The position numbers were made by a program, and so were the translations under genes. A stretch of 64,000 nt of DNA. It comes from Cydia pomonella. Its lineage: Eukaryota > Arthropoda > Insecta > Lepidoptera > Tortricidae. The notes under the pieces were generated by a model. That model made no database searches, was not told where the DNA came from, and saw only the letters and a list, made by a program, of their open reading frames with translations. Position 1 is the first letter of the stretch. Each line of letters starts with the position of its first letter. Positions 42,276 to 53,346 of this stretch are shown in pieces. The stretch lies in assembly GCF_033807575.1 (NCBI RefSeq), contig NC_084729.1, forward strand, positions 806,001 through 870,000. The letters are read 5' to 3'.

Positions 42276-42774
42276 GTAAATTATTGATTATTAAATTTTA
42301 AACAACATTAAATACTACCAGTTTTACGCACATTTAGACATTGTACCATGTAGCACATACAATTAAAAACAAAATATAAAATAGTATTTGTTTTTGTTAG
42401 AGATTAAGGATTACAAATTAGATATGTGCATATTCATTTTGAAGTGCAGAATATCTCCAGTAAAACATTTGCAGTTCATAACAGGAATCCTACAGTTACA
42501 AATGTGTGCTACACGTACATTCACTCACACAAGCGTAGTCGAGAGGCGATTGGTCAAACGCTATGACGTTTTAAAAGTTAAGGTGTGTTCCGGTGTATAC
42601 TCGCAAATTGTTCACTATTAAATGTAAATACAATTTATCTTACTTTAATATTGTATTTTTTTGGATGAATCTCATTCATAATTTTTAGAGTTTACACCAG
42701 AACGACTTAAATTCTAATAATGTGGCTTTTCATTAATAAATTGCTTATAATATTCAACAGTTCATGTATAATTT

Positions 42775-42860
42775 ATTTGTTTTTATTTATTTAATCTTTA
42801 CTGCACAATACATGAAGGTACAAATGGCGGACTTAATGCCTTAAGGCATTCTCTACCAGT
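42775..42860 (-). repeat. LINE 3' tail (as at 8020)
   Basis: TTTATTTATTTAATCTTTAC then ATGGCGGACTTAATGCC; only the UTR end is present. Confidence 0.6.
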
Positions 42861-43140
42861 TTTTTTTGTGCTTTCAAAATATACTAAATTGAAATATTAA
42901 ACCCGTTTCCAGACATACTACGATTAATCGACCACATACCCACCAGTAAAATGACAACTTTATTATTCCGATTTAAGGTTTAAATTAGATTGCACTTTCG
43001 GAAAATATGACTTGTATTCAAATGAATCAGTAAAGCGGGATTAATTGTAATATATTTGGATTTTTTGGGAAAACCTTGTATATTGGAGCGGCCGGGAAAA
43101 GGGTTAGATATGATTATTTTACATACCTAAACTCTTTCAT

Positions 43141-43382
43141 TATACTCTGTATGTTTAGGTATTTAAATTAAAGTACACAAAATCTACCCTCAAATGGCTG
43201 CTTAAGCCAGTTGAGGGTAGATGTAAACATTACATGATAAAATAATGTAGGTTAAAGTCAGGTTTAGTGACAGATCCAGGCGGTTTTGTATTTGGTTGGT
43301 TAACCAATAAATGTTATAACTACCCGAAAAGCTACAAATTGTTTGTTTACTTTTATTTACATACCTAAAGATACAGAGTATA
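43141..43382. mobile_element. TIR element 'C', copy 2
   Basis: Ends TATACTCTGTATGTTTAGGT and CTAAAGATACAGAGTATAG; colinear with 17054-17314, lacking a short duplicated GTTATAAGTGTTATAACAC segment. Confidence 0.82.
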
Positions 43383-43651
43383 GTTTCAATTTAGATTAAA
43401 ATAACAAAATCAGATATAATTATAAGCAATTTACTAACTGTCCCATGTTTCTAAGATAGAATAAGGCTTTAGGGAAAAATATACTCTAATTGGAAGATAA
43501 AAGATTCATAGTTCAACGAGAGAATATTTAACGATTAATATAGTACTAGTAAATAGTAAATATATCTTATTTAGTATTGCCTTTAGTGTTCCACAAGTTC
43601 ACATTAAATTTCTACATATAAATTTAAAATTTTAGTCAAAGACAATTTGAA

Positions 43652-44185
43652 ATAGTAATGTAATGTCATAAAAATATTTGTAGCCACAGTACATTTACTG
43701 CCATCTTTCGACACACGTTTAAAACTTTCAGAACGCCATTTGACTTTGATCCTTATTCTTTCACTGATATGTGTTAAATGTGTTAAATATCAAGAAGTGG
43801 CGCCATCTTACCGGGCACCACCTAAAATAACAACTAACACAGCAATACAATACAATAAAACATTTTCTACGTTAAAGAAACAGTTATAATTTAGTACTTT
43901 TAATCACTTATGAATAGTTAAACTTTAATTAGTAATGCACAAAAATAATAAAGTTTGACTTTGATCCTTATTCTTTCACTGATATGTGTTAAATGTGTTA
44001 AATATCAAGAAGTGGCGCCATCTTACCGGGCACCACCTAAAGGTTATGGCGTCACTTTTTGATTACTAACAAATTTAACACGTATCGCTACAAGAATAAG
44101 GATCAAAGTCAAATGGCATTTTAAAAGTAATAATGTGTCGAAAGATGCCAGTAAATGTACTGTGGCTACAAAATTTTCTTTGACG
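43652..44185. mobile_element. Foldback element 'F' with rearranged interior
   Basis: The left arm (about 43652-43762) and right arm (about 44093-44185) are inverted copies, with CACAGTACATTTACTGCCAT opposite ATGCCAGTAAATGTACTGTG. The interior is B-A2-B, see 43739 and 43954. One arm also occurs alone at 8850-9115. Confidence 0.75.
43739..44041 (+). repeat. 88-bp direct repeat (B) flanking a copied segment
   Basis: 43739-43826 and 43954-44041 read identically, from TTTGACTTTGATCCTTATTC to ACCGGGCACCACCTAAA. Between them sits A2 (43824-43952), a copy of 42141-42275. Confidence 0.88.
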
Positions 44186-44674
44186 TACCTCTATTTCAAA
44201 TTCTCTTTGGTATAATATCGGCCAATAATATCTCACCTTTGTGTTGTATGAGCATGTATTATATAGAGTGAACAATATAGATTAGTTTGTAAATTAGATG
44301 ATGAATACTACAATGAAATATTGTGAATTACTATAGGAGACTCAGCATATTACTAATAACGTTGTAATAACAAAAATTATTTGACTACTTATATTAAAAA
44401 AAAAGTCGGAAAAAACCATTACATGTCACCAATTTTTTTTTATCGCTTGCACAAATGCCGACTACTAGAGTACCTGAAGTAGTGAGGTGGAAATCACTTA
44501 CATATACAAGGTGCCCACGAGAAACCCGAGAGATTTTCTGATTCAATTCTGAGACCAGAAGAAGGAAAAAATACGGATCACTTTGTTTGGCACAATTATT
44601 GGAAGTCATAATGTAATGATAGTCATATTATCATTAGTCGTAACTCTGAAACCGTCAACTTTTCAGGCAGGCAG

Positions 44675-45124
44675 GCAACCTTAGGCTCTCCATATAGATC
44701 CTGGGGTGGTACAGCTAAAACAACACTACTAAACCTAGAAAGAGCCCAGAGAGCTGTACTAAAGGTAGCTACTTACCGCCCATTCTTATACCCCACTGAA
44801 CTCCTTTATAAAGCATGTGAAGTACTAACTGTTCGTCAACTATTTATATTAAGCACAACACTTAAGCAGCACATCAAAATTCCTTTCAACACTGCATATA
44901 GTAACAAAAGGCGCAAAGATATTATATGTATTCAAACTGTACAAAGAAAACACGTATTTTCATCTAGATTTTTTGTCTTTTTGGGCCCTTATTTGCACAA
45001 CAGGTTAAATTCAAAACTAGATTTATACCCACTTAGCTATGCTGGTTGTAAGAATTCTCTACGACGCGCCCTTCAAAAAATGACATACGATGATACAGAG
45101 AACTTACTAATAGTCGTAAAATGA
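44675..45124 (+). pseudogene. LINE ORF2 C-terminus, open but lacking a start
   Basis: A frame without ATG runs unbroken for about 147 codons to the TGA at 45122: SPYRSWGGTAKTTLLNLERA, QRAVLKVATYRPFLYPTELL, FFVFLGPYLHNRLN. This is the post-RT region of a CR1/Jockey-like LINE. 5'-truncated; no tail is clear. Confidence 0.78.
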
Positions 45125-45243
45125 TTACTTACTGTACTTTGATATAGAATACTTAAATAAGTTATTTTGTTAAGGTTATCATACTATACTGTTTTCAATA
45201 ATTTTTTTGTATTTGTATAGATAGGTTAGGTTAGGTTTGTTTT

Positions 45244-45508
45244 ACGTTCCGTGCCCAAAGGGTCAAACGGGACTCTATTACTGAGACTGCGCTGTCCGTC
45301 CGTCCGTTTGTCACCAGGCTGTATCTCATGAACCGTGATAGTTAGCCAGTTGAAATGTCTACGGATGATGTATTTCTGTTGCCGCTATAACAACAAATAC
45401 TAGAAATTGAATAAAATATATATTTAAGGGGGCTCCCATACAAAAAAGTGATTTATAGATAATGGTACGGGACCCTTCGTGCGCGAGTCCGACTCGCACT
45501 TGGCCGGT
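45244..45508 (-). repeat. Repeat 'S', duplicate of 40900-41165
   Basis: Nearly identical over the whole length, then continues into the right end of M2 (ATATCTGATGTTGACTGTAC) and its flank. Confidence 0.85.
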
Positions 45509-45611
45509 TTTTGAGATATTTTAAGCATCTCCTATATATCTGATGTTGACTGTACAATATTCATACTCATTTATTTATAATATTATTACATATTACGACG
45601 ACGATTTTGAC

Positions 45612-45880
45612 GACCGGTTTGGCCTAGTGGGTAGTGACCCTGCCTACGAAGCTGATGGTCCCGGGTTCAAATCCTGGTAAGGGCATTTATTCGTGTGATG
45701 AGCATGGATATTTGTTCCTGAGTCATGGGTGTTTTCTATGTATTTAAGTATTTATAAATATTCATATATTATATATATCGTTGTCTAAGTACCCTCAACA
45801 CAAGCCTTATTGAGCTTACTGTGGGACTTAGTCAATTTGTGTAATAATGTCCTATAATATTTATTTATTTATTTTTATTT
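45612..45880 (+). mobile_element. SINE 'A', duplicate of 41263-41530
   Basis: Head GACCGGTTTGGCCTAGTGGG, body and tail as in the other copy; preceded by the same ACGACGACGATTTTGACGA flank. Confidence 0.88.
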
Positions 45881-46325
45881 TTATTTTATTTTTATGGCAA
45901 TCCTGAAAAGTTACGCGTTTTTGAGAAAAACCAAATTATGACTAACGAAAATGCGGACAAACAATACATTATGACTTAAAACTTTATGGGAAACAATAGA
46001 TACCCTAAAAAATATTATGAATATGAGTTGAGGTCAATGATTTTTTGTATGTGTGTACATAAAAGGTAAACGCTATTTGTAAAAATGTTACTCAAAACGA
46101 ATTAGAACTTTTTTTGTAAAACCTATTTTTTGCAAAGTGTTACTTGTCACTTTTGGACATCTAACAATAATGATATTTGGACTAGGTCCCGTACTGGCAA
46201 TATCGCTATCAAAAAGGCGTTTTGCTCGTAGTAATAATAAAAAGATGGTTTTTTTTGTAAGTGGCTTTATCTCTGAAATTAGGCGAATTCCAAAAAAGTT
46301 TATTGGACAATTTAGTCTTTAAATA
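45881..46325. other. No gene seen
   Basis: AT-rich. A plus frame at 46137-46322 is not recognisable. Confidence 0.35.
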
Positions 46326-46329
46326 TAAA

Positions 46330-46635
46330 TAAAATAAATAAATATTATAGAACATTATTACACAAATTGACTAAGTCCCACAGTAAGCTCAATAAGGCTT
46401 GTGTTGAGGGTACTTAGACAACGATATAATATATATAATATATAAATATTTATAAATACTTAAATACATAGAAAACAACCATGACTCAGGAACAAATGCC
46501 AATAAATTTTTTATTTATTTATTTATTATTTATAAATATCCATGCTCATCACACGAATAAATGCCCTTACCAGGATTTGAACCCGGAACCATCGGCTTTG
46601 TAGGCAGGGTCACTATCCACTAGGCTAAACTGGTC
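46330..46635 (-). mobile_element. SINE 'A' with a 40-bp T-rich insert
   Basis: Minus copy; at about 46498-46538 an ATTTATTTATTTATT-rich segment interrupts the body between CAGGAACAAAT and ATCCATGCTCATC. Confidence 0.82.
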
Positions 46636-46639
46636 GTCG

Positions 46640-47089
46640 ACATGATCGTAAAAATGATCGGAATATACTGTTAAATCTTTCGCAATGCTCACGGGCACGG
46701 TGTATATAAAAAGTTATACTTATCATAAAAACATGGAGGTGATATATTACGCTACGGAGCGTAAACGACTACGTGCTTTGCCAGCATTTAAGATAGGAGT
46801 ATATCTCATTCTTTTTTATTATGTTTTCGTTCATTGGTAGAACAAGGAAAAAGTAATATACTTGTATTTAGTTTAAATTAAGTTCTTAAGTTCAGGCTAC
46901 TAAGGCGTTGTGCTGGAAACTTAAACATGTATTTTCTTAGCTAATTATTGGTGCCACAATCTTATATCTATGACTAGATTGTCGAGAAATGGTCGATTTT
47001 AAGATTAAAGCATGCATTTAGAGTAAAAAGGACCTTGTCAAAACTTTTAGTTCTAACCATTAACCAGGGTATTGTTGACTACGAGGCAA
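46640..47089. other. No gene seen
   Basis: AT-rich DNA with no recognised element. Confidence 0.35.
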
Positions 47090-47232
47090 GCAAGCAGACC
47101 GCCTGATTAAGCAACGGTCGCGTGTGGCCTGTAACACCAGAGTTGCAAGTGCGTTGCCGGCTTTAAGATGGGAGTACGCTGTTTCCTTGAAGGTGTGAAG
47201 GTCGCATCGGTCCGAAAATATCGCGGAAAACA
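47090..47232 (-). pseudogene. LINE 3' end, family J
   Basis: GTGCGTTGCCGGCTTTAAGA and CCTTGAAGGTGTGAAGGTCG are the reverse complement of the 39937-40145 tail. Truncated. Confidence 0.65.
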
Positions 47233-47239
47233 GTTACCA

Positions 47240-47945
47240 CGACTTAAGAGACCTAAAAATGTCAGATTGGTAGATTTAGTCGATGAAATTGTACAACTTT
47301 CGTTAACTATGAGAAATAACAAGTACTGGTTTCTATTAGCACGTCTTGTTATCATTCATTTTAATAAAACAATATTTTGAAAACAGACTCACTTAATTAG
47401 TAATGATTTTTTTTCTGATGGACGTTTACTTAGGTAAACGCGCGTAAAGCACTGATTTAGTCGATCTTTTTTGTAAATTTCGTAAAGTTTGGACAGCTAA
47501 AAATGGAAATTTTGTATTACACATATCCTTTACTTCAACTTTAATAAACTACATTTTTGTTATTATAAATTTGAAGTGGTGTAAATGCAAGTTAGACGAA
47601 ATCAACTTTCTCCAGAAATTATTTCAAAACAAGTGACAATTTCTCTGAAAATTGACTTGATTTCAACGTAATTTTGATACTTAAACAATTTACAACAATT
47701 GCTGAAACTATTCTTATACATCATTTTTTATAATTTACCACCATAATTTTTTGATGATTTTTTAAAAACTGTCCCTTCTCGTCACATATTACCGGGGACG
47801 CACGTTTGCGACCTCATTATTAAAAGGCAAGATGAGAAGACGTGCTAATAGAAACCAATACTTGTTATTTACATATTACGTAACAGAAGGTGTACAAATT
47901 CAACGACTAAATCTATCAATTTTACATTTTTGCTCTAAAATCGGT
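47240..47945. mobile_element. Foldback element, about 700 bp with 100-bp arms
   Basis: Left arm (47255-47357) contains GGTTTCTATTAGCACGTCTT; right arm (47840-47945) contains AAGACGTGCTAATAGAAACC, with further pairing through GATTTAGTCG/CGACTAAATC. AT-rich non-coding interior. Confidence 0.72.
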
Positions 47946-48036
47946 AATATTTTGACAAGGCTTCATAATAACACTTATGAAATATACTAATATAAGTATT
48001 ATTAAAATACTGAAGTATTGCTTTTGTATATTTGCT

Positions 48037-48231
48037 CAGTACCCCTAGTGTAAGTTTTATCGACATCATAACGTGACGAACGCGTTTGCGTTAAGTGTCA
48101 TTTTGTATAGGATTTTGAGTTTCCAAAACGTCCCGCTTGGCGCGCTCTTTCTAAATCACATACAAAATGAGACTAAACGCAAACGCGTACGTCACGTTTC
48201 GAAATCGAATTTATTTACACTAGGAGTACAG
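48037..48231. mobile_element. TIR element 'T', uninterrupted copy
   Basis: CAGTACCCCTAGTGTAAGTT ... TTTACACTAGGAGTACAG; internal palindromic arms contain AACGCGTTTGCGTTAAGTG. It shows what 15120-16177 was before the LINE. Confidence 0.85.
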
Positions 48232-48344
48232 AATATATTTAAGATACACAGACAGCCGCTTTTTGTTCCACAATCACATCACATAGACAAATATGAAGAC
48301 TATTTGTAAAAATCCAAATGTTATTGATATAATGATTTAAAAAA

Positions 48345-48520
48345 AAAACAGCCTATATATGTCCCACTGCTGGGCACAGGCCTCTCATGCGCGAGAATTT
48401 CTTCGCATGCAGGTTTCCTCACGATGTTTTACTTCACCGAAAAGCTAGTGGTGAATATCAAATGCTATTTCGTACATAAGTTCCGAAAAACTCATTGGTA
48501 TCTACGAGCCAGATTTGAAC
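48345..48520 (-). mobile_element. SINE 'B', partial
   Basis: Tail half GTCCCACTGCTGGGCACAGG and body to GAGCCAGATTTGAACG; the tRNA-like head is lost. Confidence 0.7.
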
Positions 48521-49731
48521 GGGCCGACAGTCGTTTCGGCGGTAAGAGCTTATACGCCCGTCACTTTTCCCTGTATTTGGTCTATACGAGCTTACATGCT
48601 TGTACACGTACGCTCGTACAAAACGCTAGTCTGAAACCGCCCATAGACTGGTGGTAAAATAGCAAATACTAACCATTTTAAAATTAATTTTACATTTGGA
48701 TTTTTCAAACATACATTCTTTTTATTTATTTACTCTCATGAAACATGCTTGTAGTATTTAATTGTTATAATACTTTCAAATAATTAAATAGGTTTTGTTT
48801 TACCTACTACTTCTTACATTATCTTATAAGTTAATTTGGAGGAAATCTAGCGTATTTAGTATGAAGAGGAAAGTCTAAGATTTAATAGAAAATATATCAT
48901 GCATTTTCTTTGAAGATTCAGATGCTAAAATATTTAATAAAATATCTAGTAGGTTTAAAAATATTATTTGACCAAGAATAAAAAAAAAATCATTTATTTT
49001 ATTTTGTGATTGTCCATATTATAATAAAGAATTTATAACTTCTGAATTATACTGTTATTGTTTTTTTTTTGTTACAAAAATTAAAACTTACGACAATAAC
49101 TTATATCAAATTGAGCGAGATATTTGTGAGTCCAGACTTAACGTAATAATTATACTTAATCCACACTATACCAGAACTAAAGCGTCACATACCTTTGGTT
49201 AAAAATAAATTGTGCAGTTTTCAGACAACCACCAAAATTCTGGTAACCATAATGTCAACACTAAAATATTGGTTACCAATAACATAAAATTAACCAGTCA
49301 CTTGTTAAATGATCATATTATAGTGATTATTACTACCGAAGTTAATTTGAATTTAATTTGCAGAATGGTATGTAGAAGACATTTTTATAAAAAAAAACTT
49401 ACGTTTTACCGAAAATATTCAATGTTTCGGGTTATTTTTTACTCAGAATACTAATGATTTCATAAAAGAGAACATGCTGGGTCTTTAATATTATTAGTTT
49501 TATGGCGGCTTTTAAATTTATTTGTAAGATATAAGATCTAAAACTGATTCAAAAATTTTTATTGAAACATAGGGACACACTTAATCTTTTTAAAGACATT
49601 ACCCTAGTGATTTATACAAAAAATATATATTGTTTCAAAGAAAACAAACAGAACATTTTTCCTGGACATCCGCAGACGTTTTTTTTTAGGATTTTAAAAA
49701 CATTCCCATACCCGAAATTACCCCAAAGTAC
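48521..49731. other. AT-rich DNA, no gene recognised
   Basis: No supported frame. It would be downstream flank of the tentative gene at 49732-51343. Confidence 0.35.
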
Positions 49732-51343
49732 CTAAATCAAATAAACTTCGACCCCATCACTATAATACTTCATTATATCACTGAGCAGAGAAAATTGAAC
49801 CATAAGTCGTACAGTTTTAGGTTGTATTTCGTTCACCGCGACTGAGGCGTCGACTTCCTTCGGGCGATTTGCTTCGTTTTGCGCGAAGTTTCTTCCGTTA
49901 CCTGAAAACGAAGTAAATATATTTTACTAAAAATAATGGACTTCGCAAAACAGCATTTTATGGTCTTCGCAAGCAGGTCTACTCCAGCAAATGTTGACTC
50001 ATTACGCACACAATAATTACAAGTTTTAATTTACTTTCACCTGACCGTTGTCTGTTTCTAATCAAATCTTGCAAATTAAATTTGACCCACTTCCCGGTTT
50101 CCGATGAAGCTGAAAATTTGCATACATATGTAAGTCGGGTGACAATGCAATATTATGGTACCATCGAGATGATCTGATGATGGAGACAGCGGCCATAGGA
50201 ACTCTGTGATAAAACAACGTAACCTTATTGTGTTTGGGGTTTTTAGAATTGCTTAGATGCGTAGTTGCTTGTGGAAAGAAAAGTACAGTCAGCGATAAAA
50301 GCTTGTACCAAAAATATTTTTTTTGCCAAAAACTTATTTCTAAGAGCTAACCTAAAAGTCCCCAATTCAATTTTGTACCTTATGCGGTCGAGATTCTTGG
50401 TCCGTGGGGTCCGCACGCGATAACTTTATTTAACTAATTATCAAAAAGAATATCAGACACCACCGGTGATCGTAGAGCTGGCATCTTCCACGCTCAAAGA
50501 ATTAGTATAAAGCGAGGAAATGCTGCCAGCATCTACGGCACCATGCCGCTGGGATATAGTTTTTAGTAGTTTATATTATTAAGGTTAGTTTTATTTATTT
50601 TTACATTTAGGTTTCAAGTTTTATGTTAGTTATTTCATTCTGTTACTTTGAATATAAACCGATCCCCTCTGATTAATAATACACCTAAAATGAAAAAATG
50701 AAAGTGAAAAATGAAAATGAAAAATGATTTATTTAAATGATAATATACATGAGTAAATAAATTTGGTTTGTAGATCTTGCCTATGAATAAGTTAGCATAG
50801 AAAATACAAAAATACAACTATTATATTGTATGAATAACACACAATAAACACACACTGACACACTGAATGACTGACTGTAACACTGACGTAGTAACAGTGG
50901 CAAAGAAACATACGGCCTGCCTGATGTTAAGCAGTCTCCGTAGCCTATGTACGTCTGCAACTCCAGAGGTGTTAAATGCGCGTTGCCGACCCTAACACTC
51001 CGCACCCTCTCTAAGCTCTGGCAAACTTACTTTTTTTTAATAAAAGAAGTTACAACGGCTATGGTCACTTATCTGCCAAACTGCATAGCAGTTTGTTGGC
51101 AGAAAACTACTACTCACCGGCGGGAACACAACACTATGAGTTGAAATGAGAATTAAGGTTTAAAATATTGACTGTTTTATTGTTTAATAAGGAAGAAAAT
51201 GACATGGAAGAATACTTACTGAAGCCATAACTCTGGCGGGCACGGGCGGGGGTACACGCTTCGGGGGGTTCGCGGGGGTCGCAGGGGTTGCGCAGCAGGG
51301 GGTTGTCGGCTCGGTGGGCGCATCGGAACAGCACGCTTCGTTG
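49732..51343 (-). CDS. Tentative 3' end of an unrecognised gene, two exons
   Basis: Exon 51220-51343 follows a TTTTAG acceptor and ends at a strong donor (A|GTAAGT). The matching acceptor TTTTCAG at 49902-49903 opens an exon at 49901 that runs 56 codons to the TAG at 49732-49734. In the frame that stays open, the first exon reads RCAHRADNPLLRNPCDPREP then PEACTPARARQSYGFS, GC-rich with three Cys; the second gives NGRNFAQNEANRPKEVDASV and ends DGVEVYLI. The phase (A|GT) fits. I do not recognise the protein. The first exon's other frames are also open, so frame choice rests on the joined exon. The 5' part was not found. Confidence 0.38.
50072..50215 (+). repeat. Interspersed repeat with GATGATGGAG motif
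   Basis: AAGTCGGGTGACAATGCAAT and ATCTGATGATGGAGACAG match, inverted, the 60590-60715 stretch. Lies in the intron of the tentative gene. Confidence 0.55.
50285..50330 (+). repeat. Isolated TACAGTCAGC terminus
   Basis: TACAGTCAGCGATAAAAGCT has the same first bases as MITE families M1-M3. No partner end is visible. Confidence 0.5.
50465..50640 (+). pseudogene. LINE ORF tail, family Q
   Basis: TGDRRAGIFHAQRIS then IKRGNAASIYGTMPLGYSF-stop; homologous to 5924-6196. Confidence 0.55.
50893..51025 (-). repeat. Repeat 'R' fragment
   Basis: Minus copy of the 3' third (GTAGCCTATGTACG ... AACTCCAGAGG), truncated before the A-tail. Confidence 0.65.
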
Positions 51344-51441
51344 CTAAAACATACAGTCTGGTTTAATTGCAGCTTAAGAGGAAAAAGGACGAACTTTTCC
51401 ATACAAATGAAGTCCCACCTCCTCTATGGTTATTGACATAT

Positions 51442-51757
51442 ATAATAATAAATAATAATTCAGCCTATATACGTCCCACTGCTGGGCACAGGCCTCCTCT
51501 CATGCGTGAGAGAGCTCGGGCTATAGTCCCCACGCTAGCCCAATGCGGATTGGGGATTCACATACACCTTTGAATTTCTTTGCAGATGTATGCAGGTTTC
51601 CTCACGATGTTTTCCTTCACCGAAAAAGCTAGTGGTAAATATCAAATGATATTTCGTACATAAGTTCCGAAAAACTCATTGGTACGAGCCAGGATTTGAA
51701 CCCACGACCTCCGGATTGAAAGTCGGACGTCATATCCACTCGGCCACCACCGCCGTC
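51442..51757 (-). mobile_element. SINE 'B', full copy with perfect 10-bp duplication
   Basis: ATTGACATAT at 51432-51441 and 51758-51767. Head with A box GTGGCCGAGTGG on the minus strand, B box GGGTTCAAATCC, tail (ATT)n. Inserted in family N repeat DNA. Confidence 0.92.
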
Positions 51758-52129
51758 ATTGACATATTGGAAAATATTTTGACATAATTATGTGCATATA
51801 CACCATTGACAAATTCTTCGACAAGGTGTCATTGATGTGTTTACAGTATTTTAATTGAGAATGTTATTTTATTATTATTTGAGAAATTATTTTTGTACCA
51901 AATTATTTTAATCTTAATATTAAGTCATAATTTATTGTATTTTTCTAATGTATTCATTGTTGACATTTGATTTATAATTATAATTGTCATTTTTTATTGA
52001 TTTAATTTTACAATTTACGTTTAGTTAAATGTAATACGATAGTGTGTAAGTATTTTGGACGTGTAATTACTTTTATCAATAAATATATGAATATGAATGA
52101 ATATTAATCATAGTTATGCCCCTTCGTCT

Positions 52130-52345
52130 GTTTTTTTAGATTTTTTGTTTATTATAAGAATTAGGAGCGAAAAAACCAAACCCAAACAAAAATTTTATTG
52201 CTTCGAAGTTTTATGATAATTGAAAATTCGGAATAAATCAAACGAAGGGTCATAGTTGTGGTTAATATACATCAAATTGTCATAGTTGTGGTTAATATAC
52301 ATCAAATTGTCATAGTTGTGGTTAATATACATCAAATTGTGTAAA
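52130..52345 (+). repeat. Family 'N' DNA with a 30-bp triplet repeat
   Basis: CATAGTTGTGGTTAATATAC plus ten bases occurs three times exactly in tandem (52251-52340). Confidence 0.75.
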
Positions 52346-52449
52346 AACATTATTAATAGTGTTAATTAATTGTAATTATCCTTTACTATTTCTATTATAA
52401 TAGGTAAATCTTGAGCTGAATTTGTTAATTTTAATTATTAATTTGACTA

Positions 52450-52843
52450 AAGCTCAGAAGTCCAAACTCGGAGTTTGCCAACGAGCTATGGAGCGTAGCA
52501 TATTAGGTGTCAAATTGGTGGATCGAGTCCGGAACACCACGCTGCGCTCCAAGACACAAATCATCGATGTAGCTCGGAAAGCGGCCAAGCTAAAATGGGA
52601 TTGGGCTGGTCACGTCTGCCGAATGCCGATTGAGTTGTGGGGCAAAGTCACTACAGAGTGGGAGCCCGAAAACTCGAATCGGGGATCTGGCAGACCTCAC
52701 CGGCGATGGCGGGATGAACTGGACTCCTTCTTGAAGGAGTGGCCAGACATAGCACTCGACAGAGATCAGTGGAGAGATTGGGGGGAGGCCTTTGCCCAGC
52801 AGTGGGACACGACAGGCTCTAAATAATAATAATAATAATAAGC
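52450..52843 (+). pseudogene. RTE-type LINE C-terminus with TAA-repeat tail
   Basis: Open frame to 52824: KLGVCQRAMERSILGVKLVD, AKLKWDWAGHVCRMP, GRPHRRWRDELDSFLKEWPD, WGEAFAQQWDTTGSK. This is the C-terminus of an RTE-clade endonuclease-reverse transcriptase. The stop runs straight into (TAA)n (52820-52841). 5'-truncated; colinear with 23385-23745. Confidence 0.85.
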
Positions 52844-53346
52844 CTGACATCGTGATAATAGATCGATCGCAACGCCGGGCCGTGCTCGTCGATATCACCA
52901 TCCCCCATGATGAGAATCTCGTGAAAGCCGAGAAGGACAAGTCCAGCAAGTACCTAGACTTGGCTCACGAGATAACCGCCATGTGGGATGTTGATTCGAC
53001 GATCATTGTCCCAATAGTCGTTTCAGCGAACGGTCTCATAGCGAAGAGTCTCGACCAACACCTAGAGAGACTCTCGCTAGGTGGTTGGATCAAGGGTCAG
53101 ATGCAGAAGGCGGTGATCTTGGACACGGCGCGGATAGTGCGGCGGTTCCTCTCTCTGCAGCCCTGACCACCGGCAGCTTGGGCCCTGCCCCGCTGCTGGC
53201 GGCACACTAGGTTAAGTTTTTTACAATGTGTTTATATGTGTTGTGTATAGTATTTTTTTATGTATTTTTATATTTTACTTTTATATCCATATTGTAAAAA
53301 ACATAACCCTAAGAAGAAAGAGAAATAAAGGAATAATAATAATAAT
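52842..53346 (+). mobile_element. R4/Dong-like LINE 3' end set in a TAA tract
   Basis: The frame to 53166 reads KPDIVIIDRSQRRAVLVDIT, IPHDENLVKAEKDKSSKYLD, IIVPIVVSANGLIAKSLDQH. The PD...(V)D...K pattern fits the restriction-like endonuclease end of R2/R4-group LINEs. A 3' UTR of about 165 bp follows. Both borders are (TAA)n/(AAT)n: 52820-52841 and 53332-53346. Bombyx Dong, an R4-group element, is known to insert in TAA repeats. Clade assignment by motif memory only. Confidence 0.68.
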
